A stretch of 64,000 nucleotides of DNA from Billgrantia montanilacus (GCF_003336675.1 NZ_QPII01000019.1:1-64000), one strand, 5' to 3'; positions 25,561-35,186 are shown, counted from the first letter of the stretch. The notes: a model not told the origin generated them from the letters alone. Program-made: numbers and translations.

Positions 25561-26405
25561 AGCTGATCCGTCGTATGGCACTGCTCGCGGCCGGGGTCTT
25601 GATGACCGGGCCGTCCTGGGCGGTGGAGATCATCGAGTGGGACCGGCGGCCAATGCCCATTCCGCTGCCTGTTGGCAGCGAGCGGATCGTGGTGCTGGAC
25701 CGCAATGTGCGGGTCGGTCTGCCGTCATCGATCGCTGACCCGGAGATCCTGCGAGTGCAGAGCACCGGTGGCGTGCTCTATCTGCTGGCACACGAGAACT
25801 TCGATACCCAACGCGTACAGCTGCAGGACGTCGAGAGCGGCGAGATCCTGCTGGTGGACCTATCGGCCCGGGAGGGGGCCAGCGACGAGGATATCCGCAT
25901 CGTCGAAGCCGAGGAGCCTGCCCAATCGGCTTCTGCTGAAAGGCATGCCGCGTCCGAGGACGCGCAAGGCACCAACCAGGGCAGGCCTCTGGCACCGACG
26001 CCGGTCGCGCTGACCCGTCACGCCGCTCAGTCCCTGTATGCACCGATGCGTGCCGTCGAGAACCTGCCGGGGGTGAGGCGGGTGCCGATGCGCCTGCCCG
26101 ATTCTCTGCCGACGTTATTGCCGGCCCTGCCGGTGGAGGCCAAGCCGCTGGCGGCATGGATGCTCGACGGCTACACGGTGACGGCGGTGCGGTTGACCAA
26201 CCAGGATCCGCGGAGCTTCGAACTCGATCCGCGTTACCTGCAGGGGGAGCTGTACAGCGCGACCTTCATGCACCCGAGCATTGGCCCGCGAGGTAGCGTC
26301 GAGGACACGACGACGGTGTTCGTGGTGACACAAGGCGGCGGACTGGCCGAGTCGATGCTGACGCCACCCGAAGCGGCGGGCCATGACGAGGGAGATGACG
26401 CATGA
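25557..26405 (+). CDS. ICE protein, TIGR03749 (PFL_4704) family, TraK-like
   Basis: The 282-residue product has a signal peptide (MTGPSWAVE, cleavage near residue 22). A secretin-like N-terminal domain follows (ERIVVLDRNVRVGLPSSIAD, then LLVDLSARE). It is positioned like TraK/VirB9 in F-type systems, an outer-membrane-complex component. It overlaps both neighbours by 4 bp. Confidence 0.87.
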   Translation: MKLIRRMALLAAGVLMTGPSWAVEIIEWDRRPMPIPLPVGSERIVVLDRNVRVGLPSSIADPEILRVQSTGGVLYLLAHENFDTQRVQLQDVESGEILLVDLSAREGASDEDIRIVEAEEPAQSASAERHAASEDAQGTNQGRPLAPTPVALTRHAAQSLYAPMRAVENLPGVRRVPMRLPDSLPTLLPALPVEAKPLAAWMLDGYTVTAVRLTNQDPRSFELDPRYLQGELYSATFMHPSIGPRGSVEDTTTVFVVTQGGGLAESMLTPPEAAGHDEGDDA

Positions 26406-27832
26406 CACTCAAGAGCAATGTCCTGCTGAAGTTCCTGGTGCCATTGGTGGTGATGGTCGTGTTGTTGGTGATGCTGCGTGCCTGCGGCGGGGGTGGTGAA
26501 CCTGACACGGCCGAGCAGCGGGAGGATCCGACGCTGAGGCTCTCTGACGACGAGATGGACGCGCTCGGCATCGAAGGCGACACCCCTCGGGATACTGTGG
26601 CGACCCTGGTCGGCCAGGTTCAATCCATGCGTGATGAACTCGATCGCTCACAGGCAGAGACCGAAGCGTTACGCGAACAGAACGAGCAACTGGTCCTGCG
26701 AAACCAGAACATCGACAAGCGGATCGACGAGGCCCTCAACGAGGAGCGGGAGAGACTACAGGCCGATAGGCGGCAGCAATCACAGCAGGAGGAGGGCCTA
26801 CTGGGCTCTTTACAACAGCAACTCAACCAGCTGCAGAACCGTATCGACTCCAGTGACGGCACCGAAGCCGATGAGGAGATGCCCATCGGCATGGGCCTTG
26901 AGGACGGCGGTGCCCCCTCCAGCATGTCCTGGGTCGAGCCCATGGATTCCCAGGAGGGGCTGGCGAGTGGCCGCAACGATGAGGAGGTGAATTTCCCGTC
27001 CTCCTTCGGAGAGGCCGCCAGCTCGGCCAGTGACGCGGCACGGCGCTCCGCCGAGGCTGTGGAGAGCCGGGTGACCGGCGAGCCTCCTGAGTCGACCGTG
27101 AAGCCCGTCTACACCGTGCCGGAGAACTCCACCCTGATGGGGTCGCTGGCCATGACGGCACTGATTGGGCGCGTGCCCGTGGACGGCACGGTGACGGATC
27201 CGTTTCCGTTCAAGATCATCGTCGGCCAGGACAATCTCACCGCCAATGGCGTCGAGGTTCCCGAGGTGCAGGCGGCGATCATGAGTGGCACCGCCACGGG
27301 GGATTGGACCCTGTCGTGTGTCCGCGGTGATGTGCACTCCGTCACCTTCGTGTTCCAGGACGGCACGGTACGCACCCTGCCATCGCCAGAGGACCTCGAC
27401 AGTGGCGACTCCGGCTCGCGCACCAAGATCGGCTGGATCTCCGATGAAATGGGCATCCCCTGCGTGAGTGGCGAGCGCAACAGCAACGCCAAGCAATACC
27501 TGGGCACGCAGTCGTTGCTGACCGCTGCGGGGGCCGGTGTGGCCTCGATGCTGAGCGACGACGGCGATATCGCGACGACGATCAACCCCGATGGCTCAGT
27601 GACCCAGGCGATGACAGGCAGCCAGGCGACACAGCAGATCATGGCCTCTGGGGTCAACGATATGTCGCGGTGGGTCAATCGCCTCTACGGCGAGGCCTTC
27701 GCCGCGGTCTTCGTGCCCCCGGGCCGAGACGTGGCCGTGCATATCGACCGGGAACTGCAGATCGACTACGAAACCGAGGGCAGGAGGGTGCACTATGATC
27801 GCGACCTATCGCTCCGCAACGATATACCGTAA
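26402..27832 (+). CDS. ICE protein, TIGR03752 (PFL_4705) family, TraB-like
   Basis: The 476-residue protein has a membrane anchor at residues 8-22, a coiled coil around residues 65-145 (QVQSMRDELDRSQAETEALR and on), and a C-terminal TraB/VirB10-like beta domain (YTVPENSTLMGSLAMTALIGRVP near residue 238). It spans inner to outer membrane complexes. Its end overlaps the TIGR03751 start by about 38 bp. Confidence 0.88.
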   Translation: MTLKSNVLLKFLVPLVVMVVLLVMLRACGGGGEPDTAEQREDPTLRLSDDEMDALGIEGDTPRDTVATLVGQVQSMRDELDRSQAETEALREQNEQLVLRNQNIDKRIDEALNEERERLQADRRQQSQQEEGLLGSLQQQLNQLQNRIDSSDGTEADEEMPIGMGLEDGGAPSSMSWVEPMDSQEGLASGRNDEEVNFPSSFGEAASSASDAARRSAEAVESRVTGEPPESTVKPVYTVPENSTLMGSLAMTALIGRVPVDGTVTDPFPFKIIVGQDNLTANGVEVPEVQAAIMSGTATGDWTLSCVRGDVHSVTFVFQDGTVRTLPSPEDLDSGDSGSRTKIGWISDEMGIPCVSGERNSNAKQYLGTQSLLTAAGAGVASMLSDDGDIATTINPDGSVTQAMTGSQATQQIMASGVNDMSRWVNRLYGEAFAAVFVPPGRDVAVHIDRELQIDYETEGRRVHYDRDLSLRNDIP

Positions 27833-28313
27833 CCCGCGTACCGCACTGGGTCTGTGCATCATCCTGGGGGCGGCGCTGTTGACCTCCGGATGCGCAACCT
27901 CCAAGGACGAAATGTGGGCCGGCGAGGGGGTGCCCATGCAGGAGCTGTGGCGGCAGGGCGCCGGCAATGGGGAAGACATGACCCAGCGCGGTCTGCTCGA
28001 TGCCCGTGGCGAGCTGCGCCGGCAAATCGGCGATGGCGTGATGGTGGATGAGCGCATTGCCTATACCCGCAATGCGGCCAACGAGATCTATAGCCAGTTC
28101 ACACGGCTGGATAACCCCGACCTGGTGATGTACGTCTTCCCGCATCTCGCCGGTGCGGATCCCGTGCCTATCCCGGGCTACTCCACGGTGTTCTCGCTTT
28201 ATTCGCGGCCACAATATGCCATGCCGGGCGAGACCGCCCGACCGCAGGCACCCGAGGCACCTGACGAGCGGCGCGGTCGTGTCAGCGTCGAACTCGTGGG
28301 AGGTCGGCCATGA
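27795..28313 (+). CDS. Conjugative transfer lipoprotein, TIGR03751 family
   Basis: The 172-residue protein has a lipoprotein signal (ALLTSGCATS, Cys near residue 33) and the family body (VPMQELWRQGAGNGEDMT..., DNPDLVMYVFPHLAG). It corresponds in position to TraV/VirB7-like outer-membrane lipoproteins. It overlaps the ATPase gene by 4 bp. Confidence 0.87.
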   Translation: MIATYRSATIYRNPRTALGLCIILGAALLTSGCATSKDEMWAGEGVPMQELWRQGAGNGEDMTQRGLLDARGELRRQIGDGVMVDERIAYTRNAANEIYSQFTRLDNPDLVMYVFPHLAGADPVPIPGYSTVFSLYSRPQYAMPGETARPQAPEAPDERRGRVSVELVGGRP

Positions 28314-31216
28314 GCGCGTTCGATCGGATGATGAGCCGGCTGCTCCCACCCACCGGTCCGGACAAGAAGGCCAAGCAACTGGCCGAGAGCGGTGACGCCG
28401 AACCCTCGGCTCTGGCCGAAGCGCTATTGACCGATGAAAACGGTCGCCCCCTCTCGCTGCCACGGGGCAAGTCGATCACCCAGAATGCCTTGCGCAAGGC
28501 GTACCGCCGAAAGCCGAGCTTCGCATCCCGCCTGCCGTGGGTCGAATATTTGCCCGAGTCGGGGTGCTTCCTGCTCGAGGACGGCATTTCCGTTGGCGTA
28601 GTGGCCGAGGTAATCCCGGTACCGACGGAGGGGCGTGGCGAGGAAGCCCTGGAAGCGGTGCGCGATACCATCTGCGCGACCCTTCAGGATTGCCTGCCAG
28701 AGCACGATCATTTTCCTTGGGTCCTTCAGCTCTACGCGCGGGATGAGACGGATCCGCGCGAGGATCTGGAAAGGCTCCAGAGCTATGCTCGCCCCGAAGT
28801 GCGCGATACCGAGTACACCCAGGCGTGGCTCGACAGCATGGAGGCCCACTTGCGGGCCATCGCCAAGCCGGGCGGGTTGTTCGTCGACGATGTAGTGACC
28901 GATACCAAGTGGCGTGGCCAGGCAAGGCGGACTCGCCTGGTACTGTATCGCCGATTAGGTAGCGGCAAAGCCAAGCTGGGCGAGCGCCGCTCGCGTCGCG
29001 ATCTACGGCCTGAAGATGCCGTCAATCATGTGTATAGCCGCCTGGAGGCCTCCCTCAAGGCGGCTGGCCTGCGCTTGCGGCGCTATGACGGTCGCGACTT
29101 CCATCGCTGGATGATGCCACGCTTCAATCCGCGGCCCCGATACTCACCCGAGGATCCCCAGCGGTTCTACGATGTGTTCGATTACCCGCGTGATGAAGTG
29201 CGGCTGCTGCAATACGACCTGGCAGAGGGGATGCTGGCGAGTTCCCCTTATGGCGATGTCGAGTCGGGCTGGTGGTATTTCGATGGGATGCCCCATGGCG
29301 TGGTGCCGGTGGAGGAGATTCGTCAGGTGCCCAAGGTGGGCCACCTGACCGGTGAAGTTCCCAAGGGAGACGGCATCTCCACCACCGCCAAGTCCAATAC
29401 ATTGATGGATTTACTGCCGGAGGGGACCGAGGTCTGTTTGACCATGGTGGCCACCCCTCAAGAACCCCTCGAGGACCATATCAACCAGCTGCGCAAGAAA
29501 GCGGTGGGGGATACCGTCCTGGCCGAGTCGGTTCGTAGGGACTGCGACGAGGCGCGTGAGTACCTGAGTAAAAACCATAAGCTGTACCAGAGTAACCTGG
29601 TCTTCTATGTGCACGGGGCGGATGAAAGTGAATTGAACCGACACCTCCTCGAGCTCACCACGCACTTGACCAATGCCAACCTGAAACCGGTAGAACCCGA
29701 GGATGAGGTCGCGGCGCTCAACAGCTATCTGCGCTGGCTGCCCATGTCTTTCGATCCCGGGCTGGATCGTGGCGGTTGGTACACCCAGCTCAACTTCGTC
29801 CAGCACGTCGCCAACCTGGCGCCCTTCTTCGGCCGCGCTCGGGGTACCGGACACCCTGGCTTGTCCTTCTTCAACCGTGGGGGCGGGACCTTTCACGTCG
29901 ACCCCCTGAACTATGCCGACCGGTCCGCTAACGCGCACATGCTGATCTTCGGCCCAACCGGGGCCGGGAAGTCCGCCACCCTCAACGGCATGCTCAGCCA
30001 GGTAATGGCAATGCATCGCCCGCGGTTGTTCGTGATCGAGGTCGGCAACTCCTTCGGCATGCTGGGTGACTACTTCCAACGGATGGGATTGACGGTCAAC
30101 AAAGTGCGCCTGGCCCCCGGTTCGGGGGCCAAGTTGCCGCCGTTCACCGAGGCTCACCGCCTGCTCGAGGACAACATGGAGGCGGCACGCAAGCAGCGCG
30201 ACGCCGAGGACCACAACCCCTATGAAAACGTATCCGTCGAGGATCTGATCGAGAGTGCCGATAGCGACAACGATGAACGCGACCTGATCGGTGAAATGGA
30301 GACGGCCGCCCGTCTGATGATCACCGGCGGTGAGCCCAAGGAGGAGGCGGATTTCAAGCGCGCCGACAGGCGGATGGTGCGCGATGCGATCTATCGAGCG
30401 GCTCGCACCACCTATGAGGAAGGGCGGCAGTGTCTGACCGAGGACGTGCGTCAGGCCTTCCGTGAGATCGCCAGGGACACCGAGCTGCCCGAGCAGGCCC
30501 GCAAACGAGCCTATGACATGGGCGAGGTGCTTGGGTTGTTCGTCGACGGTTTCGACGGTCAGATGTTCAATACCGAGGGTGAGCCATGGCCCGAGTGCGA
30601 TGTGACGATCATCGATCTGGCGCACTACGCCCGCGAGGGATACGAGGCTCAGCTGGCCCTGTCGGTGATCTCGATCACCAACATGATTACCAACCTGGCC
30701 GAACGCGAGCAGTACTCGGGTCGACACATCATTCAGGCCATCGACGAGAGTCACATCGTCACCGTCAATTCGCTGCTCAGCCCATTCTTCGTCAAGGTGG
30801 GCAAGATGGGGCGCAAGCTGTCCCACTGGCTGTGGTTCGCGACCCAGAACCTGGCGGATTTCCCCGCCGCAGCCGAGAAGCTACTGAATATGTGCGAGTG
30901 GTGGATCCTGCTGACGTTGCCGCCCGACGAGGTCGAGCAGGTGGCGCGCTTCAAGACGCTTACTCCGGAGCAGCGGCAGCTCATGCGCTCGGCCACCAAG
31001 GTGCCCAAGAAGTACACCGAGGGGGTAGTGCTGTCGGGCCGGATCGAGGCCCTGTTCCGGGTGATTCCGCCTAGCCTCTACCTGGCCCTAGCCGGCACGG
31101 AGGGCGAGGAGAAGGCAGCGCGCGACCGTATTATGAAGGAGCTCAAGTGCTCCGAGCTCGATGCTGCGATCGAGATTGCTAAGCGGCTGGACGAAACAAG
31201 GGGGATTGGCTCATGA
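28310..31216 (+). CDS. Conjugative transfer ATPase, TraC/VirB4-like (TIGR03744)
   Basis: The 968-residue AAA ATPase has an N-terminal TraC-F-type domain. Walker A is FGPTGAGKSATLNG near residues 546-559, and the Walker B-type block IIQAIDESHIV lies near residue 810. It energises pilus and channel assembly at the inner membrane. It is full length for the TIGR03744 family, with no frameshift. It ends the 23.5-31.2 kb unit; thereafter cargo interrupts the transfer block. Confidence 0.95.
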   Translation: MSAFDRMMSRLLPPTGPDKKAKQLAESGDAEPSALAEALLTDENGRPLSLPRGKSITQNALRKAYRRKPSFASRLPWVEYLPESGCFLLEDGISVGVVAEVIPVPTEGRGEEALEAVRDTICATLQDCLPEHDHFPWVLQLYARDETDPREDLERLQSYARPEVRDTEYTQAWLDSMEAHLRAIAKPGGLFVDDVVTDTKWRGQARRTRLVLYRRLGSGKAKLGERRSRRDLRPEDAVNHVYSRLEASLKAAGLRLRRYDGRDFHRWMMPRFNPRPRYSPEDPQRFYDVFDYPRDEVRLLQYDLAEGMLASSPYGDVESGWWYFDGMPHGVVPVEEIRQVPKVGHLTGEVPKGDGISTTAKSNTLMDLLPEGTEVCLTMVATPQEPLEDHINQLRKKAVGDTVLAESVRRDCDEAREYLSKNHKLYQSNLVFYVHGADESELNRHLLELTTHLTNANLKPVEPEDEVAALNSYLRWLPMSFDPGLDRGGWYTQLNFVQHVANLAPFFGRARGTGHPGLSFFNRGGGTFHVDPLNYADRSANAHMLIFGPTGAGKSATLNGMLSQVMAMHRPRLFVIEVGNSFGMLGDYFQRMGLTVNKVRLAPGSGAKLPPFTEAHRLLEDNMEAARKQRDAEDHNPYENVSVEDLIESADSDNDERDLIGEMETAARLMITGGEPKEEADFKRADRRMVRDAIYRAARTTYEEGRQCLTEDVRQAFREIARDTELPEQARKRAYDMGEVLGLFVDGFDGQMFNTEGEPWPECDVTIIDLAHYAREGYEAQLALSVISITNMITNLAEREQYSGRHIIQAIDESHIVTVNSLLSPFFVKVGKMGRKLSHWLWFATQNLADFPAAAEKLLNMCEWWILLTLPPDEVEQVARFKTLTPEQRQLMRSATKVPKKYTEGVVLSGRIEALFRVIPPSLYLALAGTEGEEKAARDRIMKELKCSELDAAIEIAKRLDETRGIGS

Positions 31217-31255
31217 CAGGGTAGGGTAGGCGGTCTCCCATTTCTAACCGCAACG

Positions 31256-31445
31256 CTATTGAAGAGCGCTCGGACCTGTAACCGACTTCTTGAACACCTC
31301 GGCATAGACTTCCAGCGGTTTTCCCGATTCAGCGTCATCCGCCGTCGTGTATCCAATGAGCCGGCCATGTCATCGAGTTCTTTCTAGCTGTAGACCGACA
31401 GCTCCGAAGGGGTCGCGGTACCTCATTGAGCTTTTCGCTGAAGCC
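31256..31445 (-). pseudogene. Decayed protein fragment
   Basis: One minus-strand frame reads a protein-like tail containing HGRLIGYTTADDAESGK, ending at a TAG (31256-31258). The same frame is open upstream (MRYRDPFGAVGLQLERTR) except for one TGA. The composition is protein-like, but no start or family is evident. It is probably a broken gene left by an insertion or deletion event at the cargo boundary. Confidence 0.4.
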
Positions 31446-31818
31446 GATGGCCGTCGCTGTGGCCGTGGGTACCATCGACTTTTGCCAAGATCACCAATCA
31501 CGTGGTCACCTCCACGAGCCTACCGACGACTCCCAGTCTGGTGCAGCGCCTGTCGGAAGGTATGATTTATTTTCAGGCCGCCTCATGAATAGGGAAGGAT
31601 CAAGGTTAATACAAATAGGTTAGAAATTTAATATTGATGGGTCGATTTTCAGATAGGAAATCATTAGGGATGCACAGCATGTAGCAGAAGGCCTAGTGCC
31701 ACACCTCTCAGGCCTGAGAAGAGTATTATCCTCCTCCCGGAGTATCTTCAACATCATACACCCAGAACTGTAACATTAATATTGTTTAATTTAGCTAATG
31801 TTGCATTGAAACTTTTTC

Positions 31819-31847
31819 TTGCGGCAATCTAAATCGACTGCTAGATA
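31819..31847 (+). promoter_or_regulatory. Candidate sigma70 promoter of the cargo lipoprotein
   Basis: -35-like ttgcgg (31819-31824), a 17-nt spacer, and -10-like tagata (31842-31847) precede the lipoprotein start by about 35 bp, in an AT-rich context. Confidence 0.35.
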
Positions 31848-31882
31848 TATATTGTTACAATAAAAAAGCATAGGGGCAGGGA

Positions 31883-33256
31883 ATGAAAAAATGGGACAAG
31901 TTTTATTTCTCCATGATTTGTGTGTTGTTTATAAGTGCGTGTGGCAATGATTCGCCCAATGAGGCTGGTTTTAAAGAAGGAATGCAAAATTACATTGCCG
32001 AAAATATTGGAAGTTTTAAAATTGAACTCCCGTTAAATAACGCGAAACTTACTGCTGGGAATCTTAGGCTTGAATCTCCCCAAAGCGCATTAGATTTTTC
32101 AATTTTGCAAACCATGGCAAACAAAGGGAGAATTGAGCGGGTTGATGAGGCCGGAATGTCGGTTTTATATAGAATACCTGAAGAAGAGCGTCAATTTTTC
32201 CGATATTATCCAACTGGCCTTACATCAATTATGCTGGGGGAGGCCAATGTCCATGAAGTTATTAGGTTCACTGAGCCTGTTGTAGATGATGGCGTAAATA
32301 AATCGTACGCGACGATAGTCTTCAAAAATAACTATAATGACTGGCTTGAAGAAGAGGATGTCCTGGCTCTACGTCATTGGATTTTTTTTGCAGCAGATTT
32401 AACAGGAGCGGGAACTTCTTTTACATACCGCCCATTTCAAGATCAATTCACTGAACTAGCTTTTTCTTCAATGGTATCTTCATTGGGTGGGGGTACGATA
32501 TTTGACTTGCCTCAGTATAATGTATATTGGGTAAACTTGGCTCTTGATTCTTTTACGATGGAAGTGCCAATGATAAAAAATAATGATGGCTGGGCTCCGT
32601 TGTCAGATTTATCTCAATGGGTGTTGGTTGAAGCCGATGGGGTTGGTTTGACGGGTAATGATATAGTAGAGAATGAGGACTTCATGTTTGAAAGAATCCT
32701 TGGTCCTATCGATAATCCGCCAGCTCCAAAAGAAGATGATTTGCTTCTGCTGGCAGAGGAGATTTTTTTAGGGCCGGTTTCTTACACAACTCCTTTAGAT
32801 GAAAGTGGAGAAAAGCAGTGTTTGGATCAATCTAGTGCTGATACAATAGGTAAGCAAGTCTCCGAATACAGCTGCAGCCCACGGGAGGTTGAGATACTGG
32901 AGCTTATGACAAGTAATGGTCATGTTGCTCGCAGCGCCCCTGCTCGTGGGGATGTGAAATACTCAATTGATGAGAAATATCGAAGCCATCTGACAAATGA
33001 AGGGCTATTGACTATAGGCGATACTAAAGTTTCTGATATTACCCTTGGGGAGATGGGGTACGATATTAGAGGGTTTTCATTGTATCGCTTTGATCTAGAG
33101 GTGCTTTTTACGCCATTTGAGTGGGCGTTTCCCTATGTAAATGAGGGGCAGCCGAATCCTTCTGAATGGGACTTATTGTTGGTTTATGCTAACGGGGAGT
33201 GGAATGCTGTGAGGAATCGCGATCTTCTGGCACCGCTGAACTACCGGCGCGACTGA
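31883..33256 (+). CDS. AT-rich putative lipoprotein, cargo
   Basis: The 457-residue protein has a lipoprotein signal (LFISACGND, Cys near residue 20). Its body is rich in Glu, Asp, Asn and aromatics; no domain is recognised. The AT-rich codon use contrasts sharply with the transfer genes, pointing to recent acquisition. It lies within the transfer block, just after the ATPase gene, so a surface role (exclusion, adhesion or host interaction) is a reasonable guess, not a finding. The ribosome site ggggcaggg precedes the ATG. Confidence 0.72.
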   Translation: MKKWDKFYFSMICVLFISACGNDSPNEAGFKEGMQNYIAENIGSFKIELPLNNAKLTAGNLRLESPQSALDFSILQTMANKGRIERVDEAGMSVLYRIPEEERQFFRYYPTGLTSIMLGEANVHEVIRFTEPVVDDGVNKSYATIVFKNNYNDWLEEEDVLALRHWIFFAADLTGAGTSFTYRPFQDQFTELAFSSMVSSLGGGTIFDLPQYNVYWVNLALDSFTMEVPMIKNNDGWAPLSDLSQWVLVEADGVGLTGNDIVENEDFMFERILGPIDNPPAPKEDDLLLLAEEIFLGPVSYTTPLDESGEKQCLDQSSADTIGKQVSEYSCSPREVEILELMTSNGHVARSAPARGDVKYSIDEKYRSHLTNEGLLTIGDTKVSDITLGEMGYDIRGFSLYRFDLEVLFTPFEWAFPYVNEGQPNPSEWDLLLVYANGEWNAVRNRDLLAPLNYRRD

Positions 33257-33358
33257 ACCGTTCAGCCTGGCCAGGCATCGGCTATAGAAGAACGAACATG
33301 GGCCTTTGGTATGGCATCTAAAGACACTAGCGTTACATTATGTAAAGTTGCTTAATTG

Positions 33359-33502
33359 AGTGGCTGGGAGAATGATCCCAGCTATATCGGAAACGTCGAG
33401 TTTGGAATGAGTGCGAGTTATGAGGGTCAGCGGGTAACCGCGACATTTGCCGACAAAATTTGGTTAATGAAAGGCAGTGACGGCTGGATTATTAGGGGTT
33501 GA
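33359..33502 (+). pseudogene. Truncated C-terminal gene fragment
   Basis: A frame of 47 residues, containing GWENDPSYIGNVEFGMSAS and the tail GSDGWIIRG, ends at TGA 33500-33502. No start codon fits, and a TAA and TTG lie just upstream. It looks like the end of a secreted or periplasmic protein gene whose front is lost. The rest of 33257-33603 shows only AT-rich spacer. Confidence 0.45.
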
Positions 33503-33603
33503 TGAAGTGTTTTGTCCTGTTGGCCTTAGTCGCCTTGATCCGCATAGGCTAGTGTTATCTTATTTCGATATAGTTTAAAAATAACAAGCCTATGGAGGTA
33601 AAA

Positions 33604-34500
33604 ATGGCTATATCTTCCAAGCTTTTAGCTCTTGGAGTTGCGGTGTTAGCTGCAAGCCTCAGCACTGCTCATGCCTTGGCGCAAGAAATGAGGGCGGACT
33701 CTACCGACGGTTCGGTGATGGGTGAATGGGTGGGTACCTATACATGCGCCCAGGGTCTCACGGGGCTAACCCTTACGATAGCGGAGGCGACGCCAACAAG
33801 TGCCCGTGCGATGTTTCATTTTTATGCTGATCCACGCAACCCTCAGGTACCTACTGGCTGTTTTACCATGGAGGGTAATTACGACCCCGTCAGCAGCCGC
33901 CTTCAGCTCAGCGGACACGACTGGCTTCTACGCCCCAGTGGTTATATGTTTGTCTCGTTCGAAGGCATGATCGATGCAGAGGGCCGGAATTTTCAGGGGT
34001 TGGTTTCAGGGCCTCCTAGATGTACTACTTTTAAGCTGAGCCGTCAGCCCTCTCCCGCTACGCCTCAAGAAAAATGTGTTTTCGACACACCCACAATTCA
34101 GGGTGACCAGATCAGCGCGGGCAAGATAGCTCAGGTGCTGGCTGATGATGGGCGAATTGATCTCAATATACTGTTTGACTTTTCTAAAGCAACAATCCGG
34201 CCGGACAGTAGAAGTCAGCTCGACGAATTAGGCCGCATCCTCATGTCACCCCTCATGGCAGAGCAGAGGATCGGAATCTTTGGGCATACTGATGCGGTAG
34301 GTTCCGTTGAGGCGAACCAACAGCTGTCAGAGGAGCGAGCTGCTGCCGTTCTCGACTATCTGGTCGATCGATTCAATGCCCCAGACGAGCGGTTTGAAAT
34401 TCGAGGGTTCGGAAAAGATCGTCTGAAAAAGCCCGATTCTCCGCAAGATGAAGCCAACAGGCGAGTAGAGATCATGCTCCTAAATAACCCCTCTGGATAG
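33604..34500 (+). CDS. OmpA-family protein, cargo
   Basis: The 298-residue product has a signal peptide (cleavage near residue 26, HALAQ), then a beta-rich domain of about 130 residues (GEWVGTYTCAQGLTGL) of unclear family. A C-terminal OmpA-like peptidoglycan-binding domain follows (ILFDFSKATIRPDSRSQL, GIFGHTDAVGSVEANQQLS, and NRRVEIML). It probably sits in the outer membrane or periplasm, tethered to peptidoglycan. The start is the ATG behind ggaggtaaaa. Confidence 0.85.
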   Translation: MAISSKLLALGVAVLAASLSTAHALAQEMRADSTDGSVMGEWVGTYTCAQGLTGLTLTIAEATPTSARAMFHFYADPRNPQVPTGCFTMEGNYDPVSSRLQLSGHDWLLRPSGYMFVSFEGMIDAEGRNFQGLVSGPPRCTTFKLSRQPSPATPQEKCVFDTPTIQGDQISAGKIAQVLADDGRIDLNILFDFSKATIRPDSRSQLDELGRILMSPLMAEQRIGIFGHTDAVGSVEANQQLSEERAAAVLDYLVDRFNAPDERFEIRGFGKDRLKKPDSPQDEANRRVEIMLLNNPSG

Positions 34501-34669
34501 CGACTTCGTCATTAATAGAACCATCGCTACCGCTACATAGCTTTAAGTTATTTTCATAACATAACGTTGGTGAAAAACACAACCCCTTTTGACCTGTTCA
34601 CCACCTCTTATAAAGTGAAAACAATTGCAACTGTAATCATGAACTACCTAGCCACTATATGGAGTCCAT

Positions 34670-35095
34670 ATGCATTATTTAATAGTCCTTTTGGCTGCAT
34701 TATCCTATCCTGCTTTCTCAGGGGAAAGAGAATGGTATTTGGGGGATTGGAGGATCGTAGAAGCTAGATTTCCTGGGGTTACTGCTATGACAGATCAAGA
34801 AGCTGCTGCATGGGTTGGGCTTGATATACACTATAGTAATAACTCAGTAGAATTAAAAAACGAAATCTGCAACGCTCCAGCTTATGAATCTAATTCTGTG
34901 CCTCCTGTCGATTTCATGGGAAGGAATATGTCTACACTTGAAACTCTAGAAATCAATACCTCAATGGTTGAGTTAATTGAGGTGGACTGTACTCCATCTT
35001 GGATGGGCCCAGGATTTACTATCATTAAAAGAGATGATCATAGCGGATATATTTTCTGGGATGGTGCATATTTTTTAATTATAAAGAAAAATTAG
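34670..35095 (+). CDS. Small secreted hypothetical protein, cargo
   Basis: The 141-residue product has a short signal peptide (LIVLLAALSYPAFSG, cleavage near residue 18) and a compact AT-rich mature part with three cysteines. No family is recognised. It is the third secreted-protein gene in a row in this island. A weak gggctc/gggccct-type hairpin follows its stop. Confidence 0.68.
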   Translation: MHYLIVLLAALSYPAFSGEREWYLGDWRIVEARFPGVTAMTDQEAAAWVGLDIHYSNNSVELKNEICNAPAYESNSVPPVDFMGRNMSTLETLEINTSMVELIEVDCTPSWMGPGFTIIKRDDHSGYIFWDGAYFLIIKKN

Positions 35096-35174
35096 GGCTC
35101 TTCGACGTTGGGCCCTCGATCCCCCTTAGAGCGCGACTCGAGGGGTTCCATCGCAAAAAATCCGATCCGAACCA

Positions 35175-35186
35175 CTTAACATTTCC
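35175..35186 (+). promoter_or_regulatory. CTTAAC motif upstream of TIGR03757
   Basis: The sequence cttaacatttcc starts 70 bp before the TIGR03757 start. It is the fourth copy of this motif at a similar distance from an ICE gene start, here restarting transcription after the cargo island. Confidence 0.55.

Larger units (their letters stand above)
31217..31882. other. Gap of about 670 bp after the TraC-like gene, with gene relics
   Basis: No intact gene is seen. The minus strand at about 31256-31445 carries a decayed open stretch, described separately. The right half turns AT-rich and leads to a candidate promoter (ttgcgg at 31819, tagata at 31842, 17-nt spacer) for the lipoprotein gene at 31883. 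It marks the left edge of the cargo island. Confidence 0.55.

Noticed and set aside
29411..30826. A 471-codon open frame on the minus strand inside the TraC-like ATPase gene
   Set aside because: It is an antisense shadow of a GC-rich coding sequence with strong third-position bias. The plus-strand gene has clear ATPase motifs, and the minus-strand product has no recognisable domain or ribosome site.
34567..34767. A 66-codon plus-strand frame overlapping the small secreted protein gene
   Set aside because: It overlaps the start of the better supported gene at 34670 in another frame and has no family or ribosome site.
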